Assembly: GCA_032027045.1 (NCBI GenBank)
Contig: JAVSMU010000001.1
Location: forward strand, 1,058,646-1,122,645
DNA length: 64,000 nt
Origin: Truepera sp.
Lineage (GTDB): Bacteria > Deinococcota > Deinococci > Deinococcales > Trueperaceae
Direction: 5' to 3'
Shown here: positions 1-8,399 of the stretch, one piece after another
Layout: each line of letters opens with the position of its first letter
Position numbering within the stretch: position 1 is the stretch's first letter
Translations under genes and position numbers: made by a program
The notes under the pieces: model-generated
Seen by the model: only the letters and a program-made list of their open reading frames with translations
Databases searched by the model: none
Told to the model about the DNA's origin: nothing

Positions 1-1
1 C

Positions 2-817
2 GCGTGGCAGGGCCTCGAGCGGGTGCCGGCGACGGCCGAGAAGGTGGCCCACCTGCGGAACCTCCTGGCCGCGGGGTTCGATCACCTCGACCTCGGTTCC
101 TTCGTCTCGCCCAAGGCCGTGCCGCAGATGGCCGACACCGAGGCCGTGCTCGAGTCCCTGAGCGCCCGGCCGGGCGTTGACCTGCTATGCATCATCGGTA
201 ACGAGCGTGGACTCACCCGCGCTGCTGCCGCCAAGGGCGTAACGAGCGTCGGATACCCCCTTTCGATCAGTGACACGTTCCAGCACCGCAACCTCGGTCG
301 CTCGATCCTGGAGTCGTGGGACGAGCTGAGCGCCCTGTGCGCCCAGGCGGAGCGGCTCGGCCTCGACCTCGTCGTGTACGTGTCGATGGGGTTCGGGAAC
401 CCCTACGGCGACCCGTGGAGCCCGAAGGCGACCGCGGCCGCGGTGGAGCGGCTGAGGGCCATGGGGGTCGGGCGCATCGCACTGGCCGATACGGTAGGTA
501 ACGCCGGGCCCGACGAAGTCGAGGCGGTCCTGGCGGAAGTGACCGACCCGGCCGGGCTCGGCCTGCACCTGCATGCCGCCGGCAACGACTGGCGACCGCT
601 GCTCCAGGTGGCGCTGCGCCACGGCGTCAGGTGGTTCGAGGGTGCGCTGGCGGGGGTGGGAGGCTGCCCCTTCGCCGCCGACGAGCTGGTAGGCAACCTA
701 CCGACGGAGCGCGTGCTTCCGTGGTTGGAAGGCGAGGGTCTGGCCGTGGCGCCCGACCTCACGGCCCTACCCGACCTGGCGGTGGAGGCCCGGAGGCTGG
801 CAGGCCTGCGGAACTAG
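2..817 (+). CDS. hydroxymethylglutaryl-CoA lyase, 5' truncated by window edge
   Basis: The frame is open from base 2, so the true start lies upstream; the GTG at 23 is internal to the expected N-terminus. The protein is an aldolase-type TIM barrel that cleaves HMG-CoA to acetyl-CoA and acetoacetate, as in leucine breakdown. Family signatures visible are GSFVSPKAVPQMAD near the start, the HLHAAGN segment that corresponds to the metal-binding HxHxxxG motif, and the glycine-rich GVGGCPFA loop with the conserved cysteine. It converges on nrnA with only 4 bp between the stop codons. A related carboxylase-lyase family member is possible, but the Cys loop favours HMG-CoA lyase. Confidence 0.85.
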   Translation, partial: AWQGLERVPATAEKVAHLRNLLAAGFDHLDLGSFVSPKAVPQMADTEAVLESLSARPGVDLLCIIGNERGLTRAAAAKGVTSVGYPLSISDTFQHRNLGRSILESWDELSALCAQAERLGLDLVVYVSMGFGNPYGDPWSPKATAAAVERLRAMGVGRIALADTVGNAGPDEVEAVLAEVTDPAGLGLHLHAAGNDWRPLLQVALRHGVRWFEGALAGVGGCPFAADELVGNLPTERVLPWLEGEGLAVAPDLTALPDLAVEARRLAGLRN

Positions 818-821
818 GGGC

Positions 822-1844
822 TCAGTCGGCCGTAACCGCCTCGCGCTCCAGCTCCGCGCGCACGGCCGCGAGCATCTTGGCCTCGGCCGCCGCCATCGGG
901 CCCGGCAGCGTGGCTCCGGCAGCCGCCACGTGGCCGCCGCCGCCCAGGGCCAAGCAGATCCGCTGCGCGGAGACGCCGGCGCGGGTGCGAACGCTGACCT
1001 TCACGACGTCGCCGCGCTCCTTCAGCAGCACCGCCACCAAAGCGCCCTCCGCGTAGCGGATGACGCCGACGAAGTCGTCGGAATCGTCGTCCGCACCCTC
1101 CCCGCGCATCTCGCTCGTGAGTTTGGCGTACACCAGGCGGCCGCCGTACGCGAACTCGACGGTCGCCATCACCTTGGCCAGGAGGGCGAAGTATGAGCGG
1201 GGGCGCCACTGCAGTCGGTCCGTGAGGTCACCCAGGTCCACACCGGCCTCGAGGAGTTCGCCGGCCACGTTGAGCGTCTCCTTGTTCGTGTTCCCGAAGC
1301 GGAAGTTGCCCGTGTCCATGAGGATGCCCGCCAGGCATGGCGTTGCGATGGCGGGGGTCCAGCGGACGCCCAGGGCGTCGATGAACTCCTTGATCAACAC
1401 GGCCGTGGCGGCCTTGCTCGGCTCCACCACCGCCAGGTCGCCGAAGCGCTCGTTGGTACCGTGATGGTCGATGTTGAAGAGCGCTGCCGCCCCATCCAGG
1501 GGAGCTCCGGCGGCGCGCGAGGGTTCCCCGACGTCGAGCACGAACAGCAGCGAGTCCGGGGGTAAGACCTCGAGTGGGCCGGAGAGCTCGCCGGGTTCGG
1601 CGAGGAACTGGAGGAACGCGGGTGGCGTAAGCGGGACGGTGACATCCTTGCCGAGTGAGCCGAGCGCGCGGGTAAGCGCCAGGGAACTACCGAGAGCGTC
1701 GCCGTCGGGGTCGACGTGAGCGACCACTACGATGGGGCCCTCCCAGGCGCGGGCGCGGTCGGCCATCTCGGCCAGAACCTCGGAGTAGGCGGCGTCGCCG
1801 CGGTTGTCGACGAAAGAGGACATGAGAGCCATGATACTCGGCAC
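822..1844 (-). CDS. nrnA: DHH/DHHA1 phosphoesterase, NrnA-like (oligoribonuclease / pAp phosphatase)
   Basis: About 340 residues. The motifs of the DHH family are present in order: HVDPDGDALGS near residue 43, LDVG near 104, IDHHGTN near 125, DTGNFRF, and the C-terminal GGGGH of the DHHA1 domain near residue 301. Members use two metal ions to degrade nano-RNA or c-di-nucleotide breakdown products and to dephosphorylate pAp. I chose the GTG at 1844 because a GGGAG ribosome site lies 7 nt upstream; the open frame continues 12 codons further and would overlap the divergent protease gene. The exact substrate (nano-RNA, pAp or c-di-AMP product) cannot be read from sequence. Confidence 0.85.
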   Translation of the reverse strand: MPSIMALMSSFVDNRGDAAYSEVLAEMADRARAWEGPIVVVAHVDPDGDALGSSLALTRALGSLGKDVTVPLTPPAFLQFLAEPGELSGPLEVLPPDSLLFVLDVGEPSRAAGAPLDGAAALFNIDHHGTNERFGDLAVVEPSKAATAVLIKEFIDALGVRWTPAIATPCLAGILMDTGNFRFGNTNKETLNVAGELLEAGVDLGDLTDRLQWRPRSYFALLAKVMATVEFAYGGRLVYAKLTSEMRGEGADDDSDDFVGVIRYAEGALVAVLLKERGDVVKVSVRTRAGVSAQRICLALGGGGHVAAAGATLPGPMAAAEAKMLAAVRAELEREAVTAD

Positions 1845-1858
1845 CCGCGATCTCCCTT

Positions 1859-1865
1859 CATAATG
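1859..1865. promoter_or_regulatory. candidate overlapping divergent -10 elements (nrnA / protease)
   Basis: The 7-mer CATAATG reads CATAAT on the plus strand, 6 nt before the ATG at 1871, and CATTAT on the minus strand just upstream of the nrnA ribosome site. Both are one base from the TATAAT consensus. A single AT-rich core could therefore serve both divergent genes. No clear -35 was seen. Confidence 0.4.
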
Positions 1866-1870
1866 TGACC

Positions 1871-3232
1871 ATGGAGCCAATGGACGACCCCGAGAAGCTC
1901 AGGGCCGAAGAGGATGCGCTCAGGGCCGGAGGGCACACGGCCGGGACCGAGGAGGATGCGTTCAAGGCCGGCGAAGGGCCGGCGGTGGCCGGCGAGGAAC
2001 CGTTCAGTGCCGGCGCGGTTGGGAGCGACGACCGTGCGCTGACGAGGTCCAAGCGGCTGGGTCAGGTCAGGGTATTCACCTGGTTGTTGCTAGGGGTCTT
2101 GGCGCTGGCGGCCGTGCTGGGAAGCCAACTCAGGCCGGAACCCAGGCTCGTGCACGTGGCCGGCACGCCACCGGTCATCGAGGCTCCCACGGGCGCGCTG
2201 CTGACCGCGTTCGAGAGGGCGCGCGACGCCACCGTGAGGCTCGAGGCGCGCTGCTCCGACAGCGTGCTCGGCGTAGGCACCGGCTTCTTCGTCTCCGAAG
2301 ACGGGTTGCTGCTGACCGCCTACCACGTGGTGACGGCCGAGGAGACGACCCGCTGCCGCGCCCAACTCGTGGCCATCACCACCGACCACCTGGAGTACTC
2401 GGTGGAACTGGTGGGGTTCGACGCCTACATGGACCTCGCGGCGCTCAGGGCGAACGTGACGACCCTGGTGCCCTACATCCCCCTTGCCACGCGCCTGCCG
2501 AGCCCGGGCACCGGCGTGGTGGCGATCGGCAACAGTCGCGACGACTTCATGGGGGCAAGGGCCGGTCGCGTCACCCGGTTGGGTGTTCATGCCGGGCGCG
2601 CCGACTTCGCCGACGACACCATCGAACTCACCAACTCGCTGGCGCCCGGTGATTCCGGCGGCCCCGTGGTCAACGGCCGCGGGGAGGCCGTGGGAGTCGT
2701 CAGTTACATCAGCTTCAACCCGGCGGCCATGAGCTCGCAATCATTCGTGCCGCCCTTCTTGCAAGGCCTGAGCCTCACGCGGGACTTCGCCGGTTACGCG
2801 GTGCCCGTCACGCAGCGAAGCGACCTCGTGAACGCCGTCCTGGCGGGCCACCGCCGCGACGTGCCGGTGGTCGGGTTCCGGTGGCTCGAGGGCATGGATT
2901 ACGACCCTGCGACCAGCCCGCACTACCTGGGCGCTCGTCCCGGCCCCATCGTCGACAGCGTGGAGGCCGGTGGGCCCGCCGACCTCGCGGGCCTGCGGGG
3001 GCTGCGGCAGACCACCGTCACCAACGCCGACGGCACGGTCTCGCTCGAGCCGGTCGGTGACGTGATCGTCGCCGTCGACGGCACCCCCACCCCGACCTTC
3101 TACGACCTCCTGTCGCTCATACGTTCCAAGAACATAGGCGACGTCGTCACGCTCACCGTCCAACGAGGGAACGCGACCTTCCGCGTACAGCTCGAGCTGC
3201 GCGCCAGGTCGTCGGTGTTCGCGAAGGGCTAG
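1871..3232 (+). CDS. membrane-anchored HtrA/DegP-like serine protease with PDZ domain
   Basis: 453 residues. Layout: an acidic, Glu/Ala/Gly-rich cytosolic N-terminus of about 60 residues containing imperfect repeats of the type EEDAxxAG, one membrane segment near 66-86 (WLLLGVLALAAVLG), a trypsin-like domain, and a C-terminal PDZ domain near 355-445. The catalytic triad is visible: His152 in TAYHVV, Asp188 in YMDLAAL and Ser262 in PGDSGGPV. Such proteins degrade or sense misfolded envelope proteins. Start chosen at ATG 1871, which lies 6 nt after a CATAAT element; an in-frame GTG at 1865 is the alternative. It is transcribed divergently from nrnA. Confidence 0.88.
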   Translation: MEPMDDPEKLRAEEDALRAGGHTAGTEEDAFKAGEGPAVAGEEPFSAGAVGSDDRALTRSKRLGQVRVFTWLLLGVLALAAVLGSQLRPEPRLVHVAGTPPVIEAPTGALLTAFERARDATVRLEARCSDSVLGVGTGFFVSEDGLLLTAYHVVTAEETTRCRAQLVAITTDHLEYSVELVGFDAYMDLAALRANVTTLVPYIPLATRLPSPGTGVVAIGNSRDDFMGARAGRVTRLGVHAGRADFADDTIELTNSLAPGDSGGPVVNGRGEAVGVVSYISFNPAAMSSQSFVPPFLQGLSLTRDFAGYAVPVTQRSDLVNAVLAGHRRDVPVVGFRWLEGMDYDPATSPHYLGARPGPIVDSVEAGGPADLAGLRGLRQTTVTNADGTVSLEPVGDVIVAVDGTPTPTFYDLLSLIRSKNIGDVVTLTVQRGNATFRVQLELRARSSVFAKG

Positions 3233-3290
3233 AGCCCGCGGATTTCAAGTAAGTAGGGTGCGCTTCAGCGGCGCCCGAATAGGACGCGGG

Positions 3291-3367
3291 TGGTGGGCGA
3301 TAGTGGACTCGAACCACTGACCTCGTCGTTATCAGCGACGCGCTCTAACCAGCTGAGCTAATCGCCC
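3291..3367 (-). tRNA. tRNA-Ile (anticodon GAT)
   Basis: Read on the minus strand the 77-nt gene has a perfect 7-bp acceptor stem (GGGCGAT with ATCGCCC), a D-arm beginning TAGCTCAGCTGG, an anticodon loop CTGATAA giving anticodon GAT, a T-arm with GGTTCGAGTCC, discriminator A and an encoded CCA end. This decodes AUC and AUU. The rare AUA codon would need the lysidine-modified tRNA made by TilS, whose gene lies at 33499. Confidence 0.96.
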
Positions 3368-3423
3368 ACGTGCGCTCGTGCCGGTAGTCCGCAAGCCGAG
3401 AAGGCCGGGCCCGAGCGAAGCGG

Positions 3424-3452
3424 AGGATATCACGGGCCACAGGGGTGCGCAA
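3424..3452 (-). promoter_or_regulatory. candidate promoter of tRNA-Ile
   Basis: On the minus strand TTGCGC (3452-3447) and TATCCT (3429-3424) are separated by 17 bp, about 57 bp upstream of the mature tRNA 5' end. Confidence 0.5.
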
Positions 3453-3556
3453 CCAACCATCAGCCGGCAAGGAACATGTTCAGCTGACGCGCCAACGCCT
3501 GAAGGCGGGAAGCGTCCTTGAGTCCCAAGGTTACTTCCGGGAACCCACGCCGCCGG

Positions 3557-3562
3557 TACAAT
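3557..3562 (+). promoter_or_regulatory. -10 element TACAAT of leaderless ispH
   Basis: TACAAT ends 6 nt before the GTG start of ispH and there is no ribosome site, so transcription should begin at or next to the start codon. This matches the TANNNT leaderless arrangement known from Deinococcus. Confidence 0.65.
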
Positions 3563-3568
3563 GCGGCC

Positions 3569-4678
3569 GTGAGCATCGAACGCCTCTACCTTGCCAAACC
3601 GCGCGGCTTCTGCGCCGGCGTGGTCATGGCGATCGACGCGGTCGAGGAAGCGGCCACCGAGGCTCGAGCCCGGCGCGAGGGTGACATCGCCGTTTACCAC
3701 GACATAGTGCACAACAAGACGGTGGTCGAGCGCCTCGAGGACGAGCACGGCGTGACCTTCGTCGAGCGCCTGAGTGACCTCGAGGCGGCCCGCTCGGAGG
3801 CCGCCGCGGTGGGCCGCGAGATCGGCACCACGGTCGTCTTCAGCGCTCACGGCGTGAGCCCCGTGGTCCGGCAACGGGCGGCCCAGTTGGGGCTCACGAC
3901 GATAGACGCCACCTGTCCGCTCGTGACGAAGGTTCACAACGAGGCCAAGAAGTACGCGGCGCAGGGTTTCCATATCCTGCTGGTCGGCGACTCCACGCGT
4001 CACCAGGAGGTGATCGGCACTCTCGGCGAGGCCCCTGAGCAGACCACGGTCGTGGCGGTGCTCGGCAACCGGAAACACGACCCCGAGCTCGCCGACCCGC
4101 GGACGGTCACGGTTCCCGACCCGGAGAAGGTCGTGGTGCTGACCCAGACGACCCTCTCGGTAGACGACACCATGCGCACCGTCAGGCTCCTCAAGGAGCG
4201 GTTCCCCAAACTCCTCGTGCCACCCTCCGACGACCTCTGTTTCGCCACCAAGAACCGGCAGGACGCCGTCAGGTCGATAGCGCCGCGCTCCGACGTGTTC
4301 CTCGTCGTCACGAGCGAGGCGAGTTCCAACGGCATGCGGCTGTTGGAGCTGGCGGCCGAGCTTACCGGCAACGCGCACCGCATCGAGTCGGTCGCCGACG
4401 TAAGGCCGGAGTGGCTGGAGGGCGCCAGGACCTTGGGCCTGAGCTCTGCGGCCAGCACCCCCGACGATCTCGTACAGGCCGTGGTGGCTCACTTCCGCGC
4501 CCTCAACCCGGCCCTGGAGGTCGTAGAGGAGGGCGCGTGGGAGAACATCACGTTCCGCAAACCCCGCAGAGTCCCGCCACCTGCGTCGAACTCGGAAGCG
4601 CAGAGGCCCGCTACACGAGGGCCCGAGGCGCAGAGGCCCGATATCCGAATACCAGAAACGCTGAAAGGCGAAGCCTGA
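3569..4678 (+). CDS. ispH: 4-hydroxy-3-methylbut-2-enyl diphosphate reductase (IspH/LytB)
   Basis: 369 residues. IspH is the last enzyme of the MEP pathway and reduces HMBPP to IPP and DMAPP using a [4Fe-4S] cluster. The three cluster cysteines are visible: Cys15 in RGFCAGV, Cys116 in DATCPLV and Cys224 in [11 protein letters not shown], as is the family segment FSAHGV. The GTG at 3569 gives the canonical short N-terminus and sits 6 nt after a TACAAT box, so upstream in-frame starts were rejected. The C-terminus carries a 30-residue tail with a duplicated EAQRP motif beyond the usual domain end; it looks disordered. Confidence 0.96.
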   Translation: MSIERLYLAKPRGFCAGVVMAIDAVEEAATEARARREGDIAVYHDIVHNKTVVERLEDEHGVTFVERLSDLEAARSEAAAVGREIGTTVVFSAHGVSPVVRQRAAQLGLTTIDATCPLVTKVHNEAKKYAAQGFHILLVGDSTRHQEVIGTLGEAPEQTTVVAVLGNRKHDPELADPRTVTVPDPEKVVVLTQTTLSVDDTMRTVRLLKERFPKLLVPPSDDLCFATKNRQDAVRSIAPRSDVFLVVTSEASSNGMRLLELAAELTGNAHRIESVADVRPEWLEGARTLGLSSAASTPDDLVQAVVAHFRALNPALEVVEEGAWENITFRKPRRVPPPASNSEAQRPATRGPEAQRPDIRIPETLKGEA

Positions 4679-4695
4679 GCACGCTGCGACGCCAC

Positions 4696-5745
4696 ATGAC
4701 GAGGCCACTGTCGGTAGCGCCGATGATGGACCTTACGGACCGCCACTTCCGCTACCTCGTGCGTAGAGTCACGCGGCGCACGCTTCTGTATGGCGAGATG
4801 CTGACGGCCGCCGCCGTTCTGCGTGGCGACCGCGACCGGCTGCTGGGCTTCGACCCGGAGGAGAGCCCCGTCGTCTTGCAGCTCGGCGGCGATGATCCAG
4901 TGGCGCTGGCGGAGGCGGCCGGGATAGGGGCGGAGTACGGCTACGCGGAGGTGAACCTCAACGTCGGTTGCCCCTCCCCGCGCGTCAGTAGCGGCAACTT
5001 CGGCGCTTGCCTGATGAAGGAGCCGGAGCGCGTCGGCGCGGCGGTCATGGCCATGCGTGCGGCGGTCGGGGTACCCGTGACGGTGAAGCACCGCACCGGG
5101 GTGGACGACAGGGACTCGTTCGAGGAGCTGCTCGCGTTCGTCGACGAAGCTGCCGGCGCGGGTGCCGACGCCTTCGTGGTGCACGCGCGCAAGGCGTGGC
5201 TGAAGGGCCTCAGCCCGAAGGCGAACCGCAGCGTGCCTCCGCTCGACTACGGCGCGGTTTACCGCCTCAAGCGGGAGAGGCCGGAGCTGGTGATCGAGCT
5301 GAACGGGGGAGTGCCCGACCTCGAAGCCGCGGCGGAGCACCTGAGGCACGTAGACGGGGTCATGCTCGGCCGCGCCGTGTACGAGGACCCGTTCGTGCTG
5401 GCGGGAGCCGACGACCTCCTCTCCCGCTTTGATCCAGGGCCCCAGGGGGGCGACGCGCCCGGCGCGCCAGGGGTCGGCCCCAGCCCGCGGGCGGTGGTGG
5501 AGGGCATGTACCCGTACGTCGAGGCACAACTGGCGCAGGGCGTGCCGCTGCACGCGATCACCAGGCACATGCTGGGCCTGTTCCGGGGTCGCCCAGGCGC
5601 CAGGGCTTGGCGCCGCATGCTCTCGGAGGGCTCGCACGAGCCGGGCGCCGGCGTCCGGGTGTTGGCGGCCGCCCTGGCGGCGCTGCCCGCGGACGTCGCC
5701 GACGGCGGGCTCAGCCGAGTTGCCGCAGGTACTCGCGCGAGATGA
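4696..5745 (+). CDS. dusA: tRNA-dihydrouridine synthase A
   Basis: 349 residues, an FMN-dependent TIM-barrel enzyme that reduces uridine in the tRNA D-loop. The N-terminus SVAPMMDLTDRHFR and the catalytic-cysteine region GNFGACLM are typical. The segment KAWLKGLSPKANR followed by PPLDY is the DusA signature, so the target is likely U20/U20a. It starts 17 bp after ispH with no clear ribosome site and is probably co-transcribed. Its 3' end overlaps the convergent acyl-CoA dehydrogenase gene by 35 bp. An apparent upstream extension in this frame runs antiparallel to nothing and overlaps ispH, so it was not used. Confidence 0.92.
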   Translation: MTRPLSVAPMMDLTDRHFRYLVRRVTRRTLLYGEMLTAAAVLRGDRDRLLGFDPEESPVVLQLGGDDPVALAEAAGIGAEYGYAEVNLNVGCPSPRVSSGNFGACLMKEPERVGAAVMAMRAAVGVPVTVKHRTGVDDRDSFEELLAFVDEAAGAGADAFVVHARKAWLKGLSPKANRSVPPLDYGAVYRLKRERPELVIELNGGVPDLEAAAEHLRHVDGVMLGRAVYEDPFVLAGADDLLSRFDPGPQGGDAPGAPGVGPSPRAVVEGMYPYVEAQLAQGVPLHAITRHMLGLFRGRPGARAWRRMLSEGSHEPGAGVRVLAAALAALPADVADGGLSRVAAGTRAR

Positions 5746-6898
5746 TCAGGTGCTGGATCTCGTCCGTACCCTCGCCGATCCGGGTGAGGCGCGCATCGCG
5801 CCAGAAGCGTTCCACCTCGAAGTCCCGCAAGTAGCCGTAACCCCCGAGCACCTGGATGGCGGCGTCGCAGGCGTTCACCCCGGCCACGCTGCCCTTCAGC
5901 TTGGCCATGGCGGCGGCCATCGTGTAGTCGCGCCGCTGGTCGCGCAGCACCGCCGCCTTGCGCACGAGCAGGCGCGCGGCTTCCAGTTCCGTGGCGGCCT
6001 CGGCGAGCTTGAACGCCACGGCCTGATGCCGCCACAGGGGCCGGTCGAACTGGCGCCGTTCCTGCGCGTAGGCCGCTGCCCGCTCCAGCGCCGCCCGGCC
6101 CAGACCGATGCCCATGGCGCCGATCCCGATGCGGCCGCCTGAAAGGACCGTGGAGACGTCGGCGAACGCGGCGCCTTCCTCGCCGAGGAGGGCCGCCGAC
6201 TCCACCCGCGCGCCCTCGAAGGAGAGGGGCGTCGTGTCGGACGAGTGGAGGCCCAACTTGTGCTCGGGCTTGCCGCGCACGAGGCCGGGCGTGGAGCCGT
6301 CGAGCACGAAGGCACTTATGCCGTCGGAGCGCGGGGCGTCCGGCGCCGCTTCGGAGGTGCGGGCCATGACGACGTACGTTCCGGCAACGGTCCCCTGGGT
6401 GATGAACTGCTTGCTGCCGCTGAGCTCGTAACCGCCCTCCACCGCCACCGCGCGCATGGACAGCGACGCCGCGTCCGAACCCGCCTCCGGCTCGGTCAGG
6501 GCCCAGGCGCCCAGCTTCTCGGCCGTAGCCAACGCCGGGAGGTAGGCGCGCCTTTGCGCGGGGTTCGCCGCCACCAGCAGGTGCCCCACACACAGCGAGT
6601 TGTGAGACGCCACGGTGAGCGCCAGGGAGCCGTCGACGGCGGCGATCTCCTCGATCACCAGCGCCGCCGTGGTCGTGTCGAGCCCCGCCCCGCCGTACTC
6701 CTCGGGTACTTGCAGGCCGAAGATGCCCATGGCGCCGAGTTCCTTGACGATGGCGTGGGGGAACTCGCCGGTCGTGTCTCGCGTGATGGCCCCGGGCGCC
6801 ACCTCGCTCTTGAGGAAGGCCTTGAGGGGCCCCAGGATGGCGCGCTGGTCCGCGGTCAGGTCGAACCACGCGGGCGCGGCCGGTTCAGGATCTACCAT
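5711..6898 (-). CDS. acyl-CoA dehydrogenase
   Basis: 395 residues, the full length of the family. It oxidises acyl-CoA to trans-2-enoyl-CoA with FAD, passing electrons to ETF. The N-terminal helical domain is followed by the signature ALTEPEAGSDAAS, the beta domain, and the C-terminal helical domain with LGGYGYLRDFEVERFWRDAR. The residue matching the short-chain-type catalytic base is Glu376 in GEGTDEIQ. With the HMG-CoA lyase at the left edge it suggests branched amino-acid or fatty-acid breakdown, but the chain-length preference is not readable. The ATG at 6898 sits 6 nt after TAGGTT, so it is probably leaderless. Confidence 0.93.
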   Translation of the reverse strand: MVDPEPAAPAWFDLTADQRAILGPLKAFLKSEVAPGAITRDTTGEFPHAIVKELGAMGIFGLQVPEEYGGAGLDTTTAALVIEEIAAVDGSLALTVASHNSLCVGHLLVAANPAQRRAYLPALATAEKLGAWALTEPEAGSDAASLSMRAVAVEGGYELSGSKQFITQGTVAGTYVVMARTSEAAPDAPRSDGISAFVLDGSTPGLVRGKPEHKLGLHSSDTTPLSFEGARVESAALLGEEGAAFADVSTVLSGGRIGIGAMGIGLGRAALERAAAYAQERRQFDRPLWRHQAVAFKLAEAATELEAARLLVRKAAVLRDQRRDYTMAAAMAKLKGSVAGVNACDAAIQVLGGYGYLRDFEVERFWRDARLTRIGEGTDEIQHLIISREYLRQLG

Positions 6899-6904
6899 CC
6901 ACCC

Positions 6905-6910
6905 AACCTA
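6905..6910 (-). promoter_or_regulatory. -10 element TAGGTT of leaderless acyl-CoA dehydrogenase gene
   Basis: On the minus strand TAGGTT is followed by 6 nt and the ATG at 6898; no ribosome site is present. Confidence 0.55.
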
Positions 6911-6954
6911 TGCCCACGAATGGGCGGCTGCCCGTGCGTGGCCGGCGTGCCTGG

Positions 6955-6960
6955 TACACT
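6955..6960 (+). promoter_or_regulatory. -10 element TACACT of leaderless aroH
   Basis: TACACT is followed by a 7-nt spacer and the ATG of aroH, with no Shine-Dalgarno sequence. Confidence 0.6.
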
Positions 6961-6967
6961 CCGCGCC

Positions 6968-7351
6968 ATGGAGAACCAGGTGTGGGTCAGGGGCATCAGG
7001 GGGGCCACCACTGTTGCGGCTGACGAGCCCGAGCTCATCCTCGAGGCCACCCGTGAGCTGCTCGAGGCGATGCTCGAGCAGAACGACATAACCGACTTCG
7101 GACTCATCTCCTCGGTGTTCTTCACCGCCACGGAGGACCTCACCTCCACCTTCCCGGCGGAGGGCGCCCGGGCCATCGGCATGACCTCGGTCCCGCTCCT
7201 CTGCTTCCAGGAGATCCCGGTGCCCGGCAGGCTGGCGCGCTGTGTCAGGGTGATGCTCCTGCTGCACACCCCGAAGCAACAGGCCGACATGAGGCACGTC
7301 TACCTGCGGGAGGCCAAGAGCCTGCGGCCGGATCTCGTCAGCGCCCAGTAG
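6968..7351 (+). CDS. aroH: chorismate mutase, AroH class
   Basis: 127 residues, the size of the monofunctional trimeric AroH enzyme that converts chorismate to prephenate for Phe and Tyr. Diagnostic segments are WVRGIRGATTV at the N-terminus, the central LISSVFFTATEDL, PLLCFQEIPV, and the C-terminal MRHVYLREAKSLRPD. It is transcribed alone, divergently from the acyl-CoA dehydrogenase, and converges on the ArsR-type regulator with 4 bp between stop codons. The genes that make chorismate lie far away at 41607-44959, so aroH is not part of that operon. Confidence 0.95.
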   Translation: MENQVWVRGIRGATTVAADEPELILEATRELLEAMLEQNDITDFGLISSVFFTATEDLTSTFPAEGARAIGMTSVPLLCFQEIPVPGRLARCVRVMLLLHTPKQQADMRHVYLREAKSLRPDLVSAQ

Positions 7352-7355
7352 GGGC

Positions 7356-8399
7356 TCAGTCAGGCGGCGCGAGGGTCTCCTCCAGGGCCGCGAGTATCTC
7401 CTTCACCGCGTCACGGTCGAGCCGATAGTAGGAGCGGTTGCCGCGCTTCACGACCTGGACCAGTTCCAGCTCACGCAGGAGGCGTAGGTGGCCGCTGGCG
7501 GTCGGCTGGGTCACGTTCAGCTGCTTGGCGAGGTCGCCCACCGTCAGCGGGAAGCGTGGCAGGCGGGCAATGAGCAGCAGCAGCAGGAGCCGCGTGGGGT
7601 CGGCGAAGGCCTTGAGGCGGTTCGCGAGACGCACCACTCCCTCCTTCTGCTCCTCGTAGATGTCCTCCGAGCGCACCCCGTAGCCGATGCACAGGCGGCT
7701 TCGGACCTGGAACTTGAAGCCACCTCGCGTCGCGAAGTAGAGAGGCACCACGAGCGTGCGCCCCTGCCGCCCGAAAGCCCGGATGTCGGCCACGTTCTCC
7801 TCGAAGCTCACGAAGTGGTGCACCGGCAACGACCGGGCCAGGTCGTTGCTGGCGCGCACGGCGGCGCGGAGGTCGCGGCTCGCGGCCGCCGTGACCTGCA
7901 CGCCGCCGTCCTCCCAGGCGGCTCGCAAGTGACTCCAGAGATGTCCGAGGTTCTCGGCCAGGCACGAGGCCGCCGCCCCGTCCAGCGCCTCGAACGACGC
8001 CTTGAGCGCGGCGTAGCTGCCGCGGGGATCGTCGGGATCGTCCTCGAAGCGGGCCGGGTCGAACACCCGGGTGAACTCCGCCAAGAGCCTGCCGGGCAAA
8101 CTGGGCAGGTCGCCCAGGAAGCGCTCGGGCGACTCGTCGTCTTCGTAGCCGAACGCGCAAGCCAACAGGAGCGCCTCGTAGCCCGTGAACCCGGTGTCCG
8201 CGGCGGGAAGGGTCGCAAGCCACTTCGGCGGGTGGTCCCTGAGTTCCCGCAGCCACGGCAGCGGGGTGTTCGGACTGGATGGGCCCAGCAGTCGGTAGTA
8301 GGCGTAGCACAACTCGATCACGGCCGCCGGCCTGATCACCAGCTCGGCCGGCCCCTCGCGCGGGCCCAGGACTCCTTCGCCTGGTTCGGCGTCCGTCAT
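7356..8399 (-). CDS. ArsR-type winged-helix transcriptional regulator with long N-terminal domain
   Basis: 347 residues. The last 90 residues form an ArsR-like winged helix (KAFADPTRLLLLLLIARLP, then the recognition segment LNVTQPTASGHLRLL and the wing KRGNRSYYRLD). No CxC-type metal site is visible in the HTH. The first 250 residues are an uncharacterised domain, alpha-helical in look, as in larger ArsR-like regulators. The ATG overlaps the stop of the upstream small gene as ATGA, so the two are translationally coupled. What it senses and controls is unknown; the divergent glycerate kinase gene at 8696 is an obvious candidate target. Confidence 0.8.
   Translation of the reverse strand: MTDAEPGEGVLGPREGPAELVIRPAAVIELCYAYYRLLGPSSPNTPLPWLRELRDHPPKWLATLPAADTGFTGYEALLLACAFGYEDDESPERFLGDLPSLPGRLLAEFTRVFDPARFEDDPDDPRGSYAALKASFEALDGAAASCLAENLGHLWSHLRAAWEDGGVQVTAAASRDLRAAVRASNDLARSLPVHHFVSFEENVADIRAFGRQGRTLVVPLYFATRGGFKFQVRSRLCIGYGVRSEDIYEEQKEGVVRLANRLKAFADPTRLLLLLLIARLPRFPLTVGDLAKQLNVTQPTASGHLRLLRELELVQVVKRGNRSYYRLDRDAVKEILAALEETLAPPD

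Noticed and set aside
4595-4640. Short direct repeat GCGCAGAGGCCCG in the ispH 3' end
   Set aside because: Only two copies, encoding a disordered tail (EAQRP twice); too little to call a repeat element.
5259-6869. 536-codon minus-strand frame across dusA and the acyl-CoA dehydrogenase gene
   Set aside because: Shadow of the real genes in a GC-rich region; Arg/Gly-rich low-complexity product.
815-7361. The same 13-mer TAGGGGCTCAGTC spans two convergent stop-stop junctions (815-827 and 7349-7361)
   Set aside because: Repeats of this length are expected by chance in 64 kb of GC-rich DNA, and the bases are constrained by the two stop codons.
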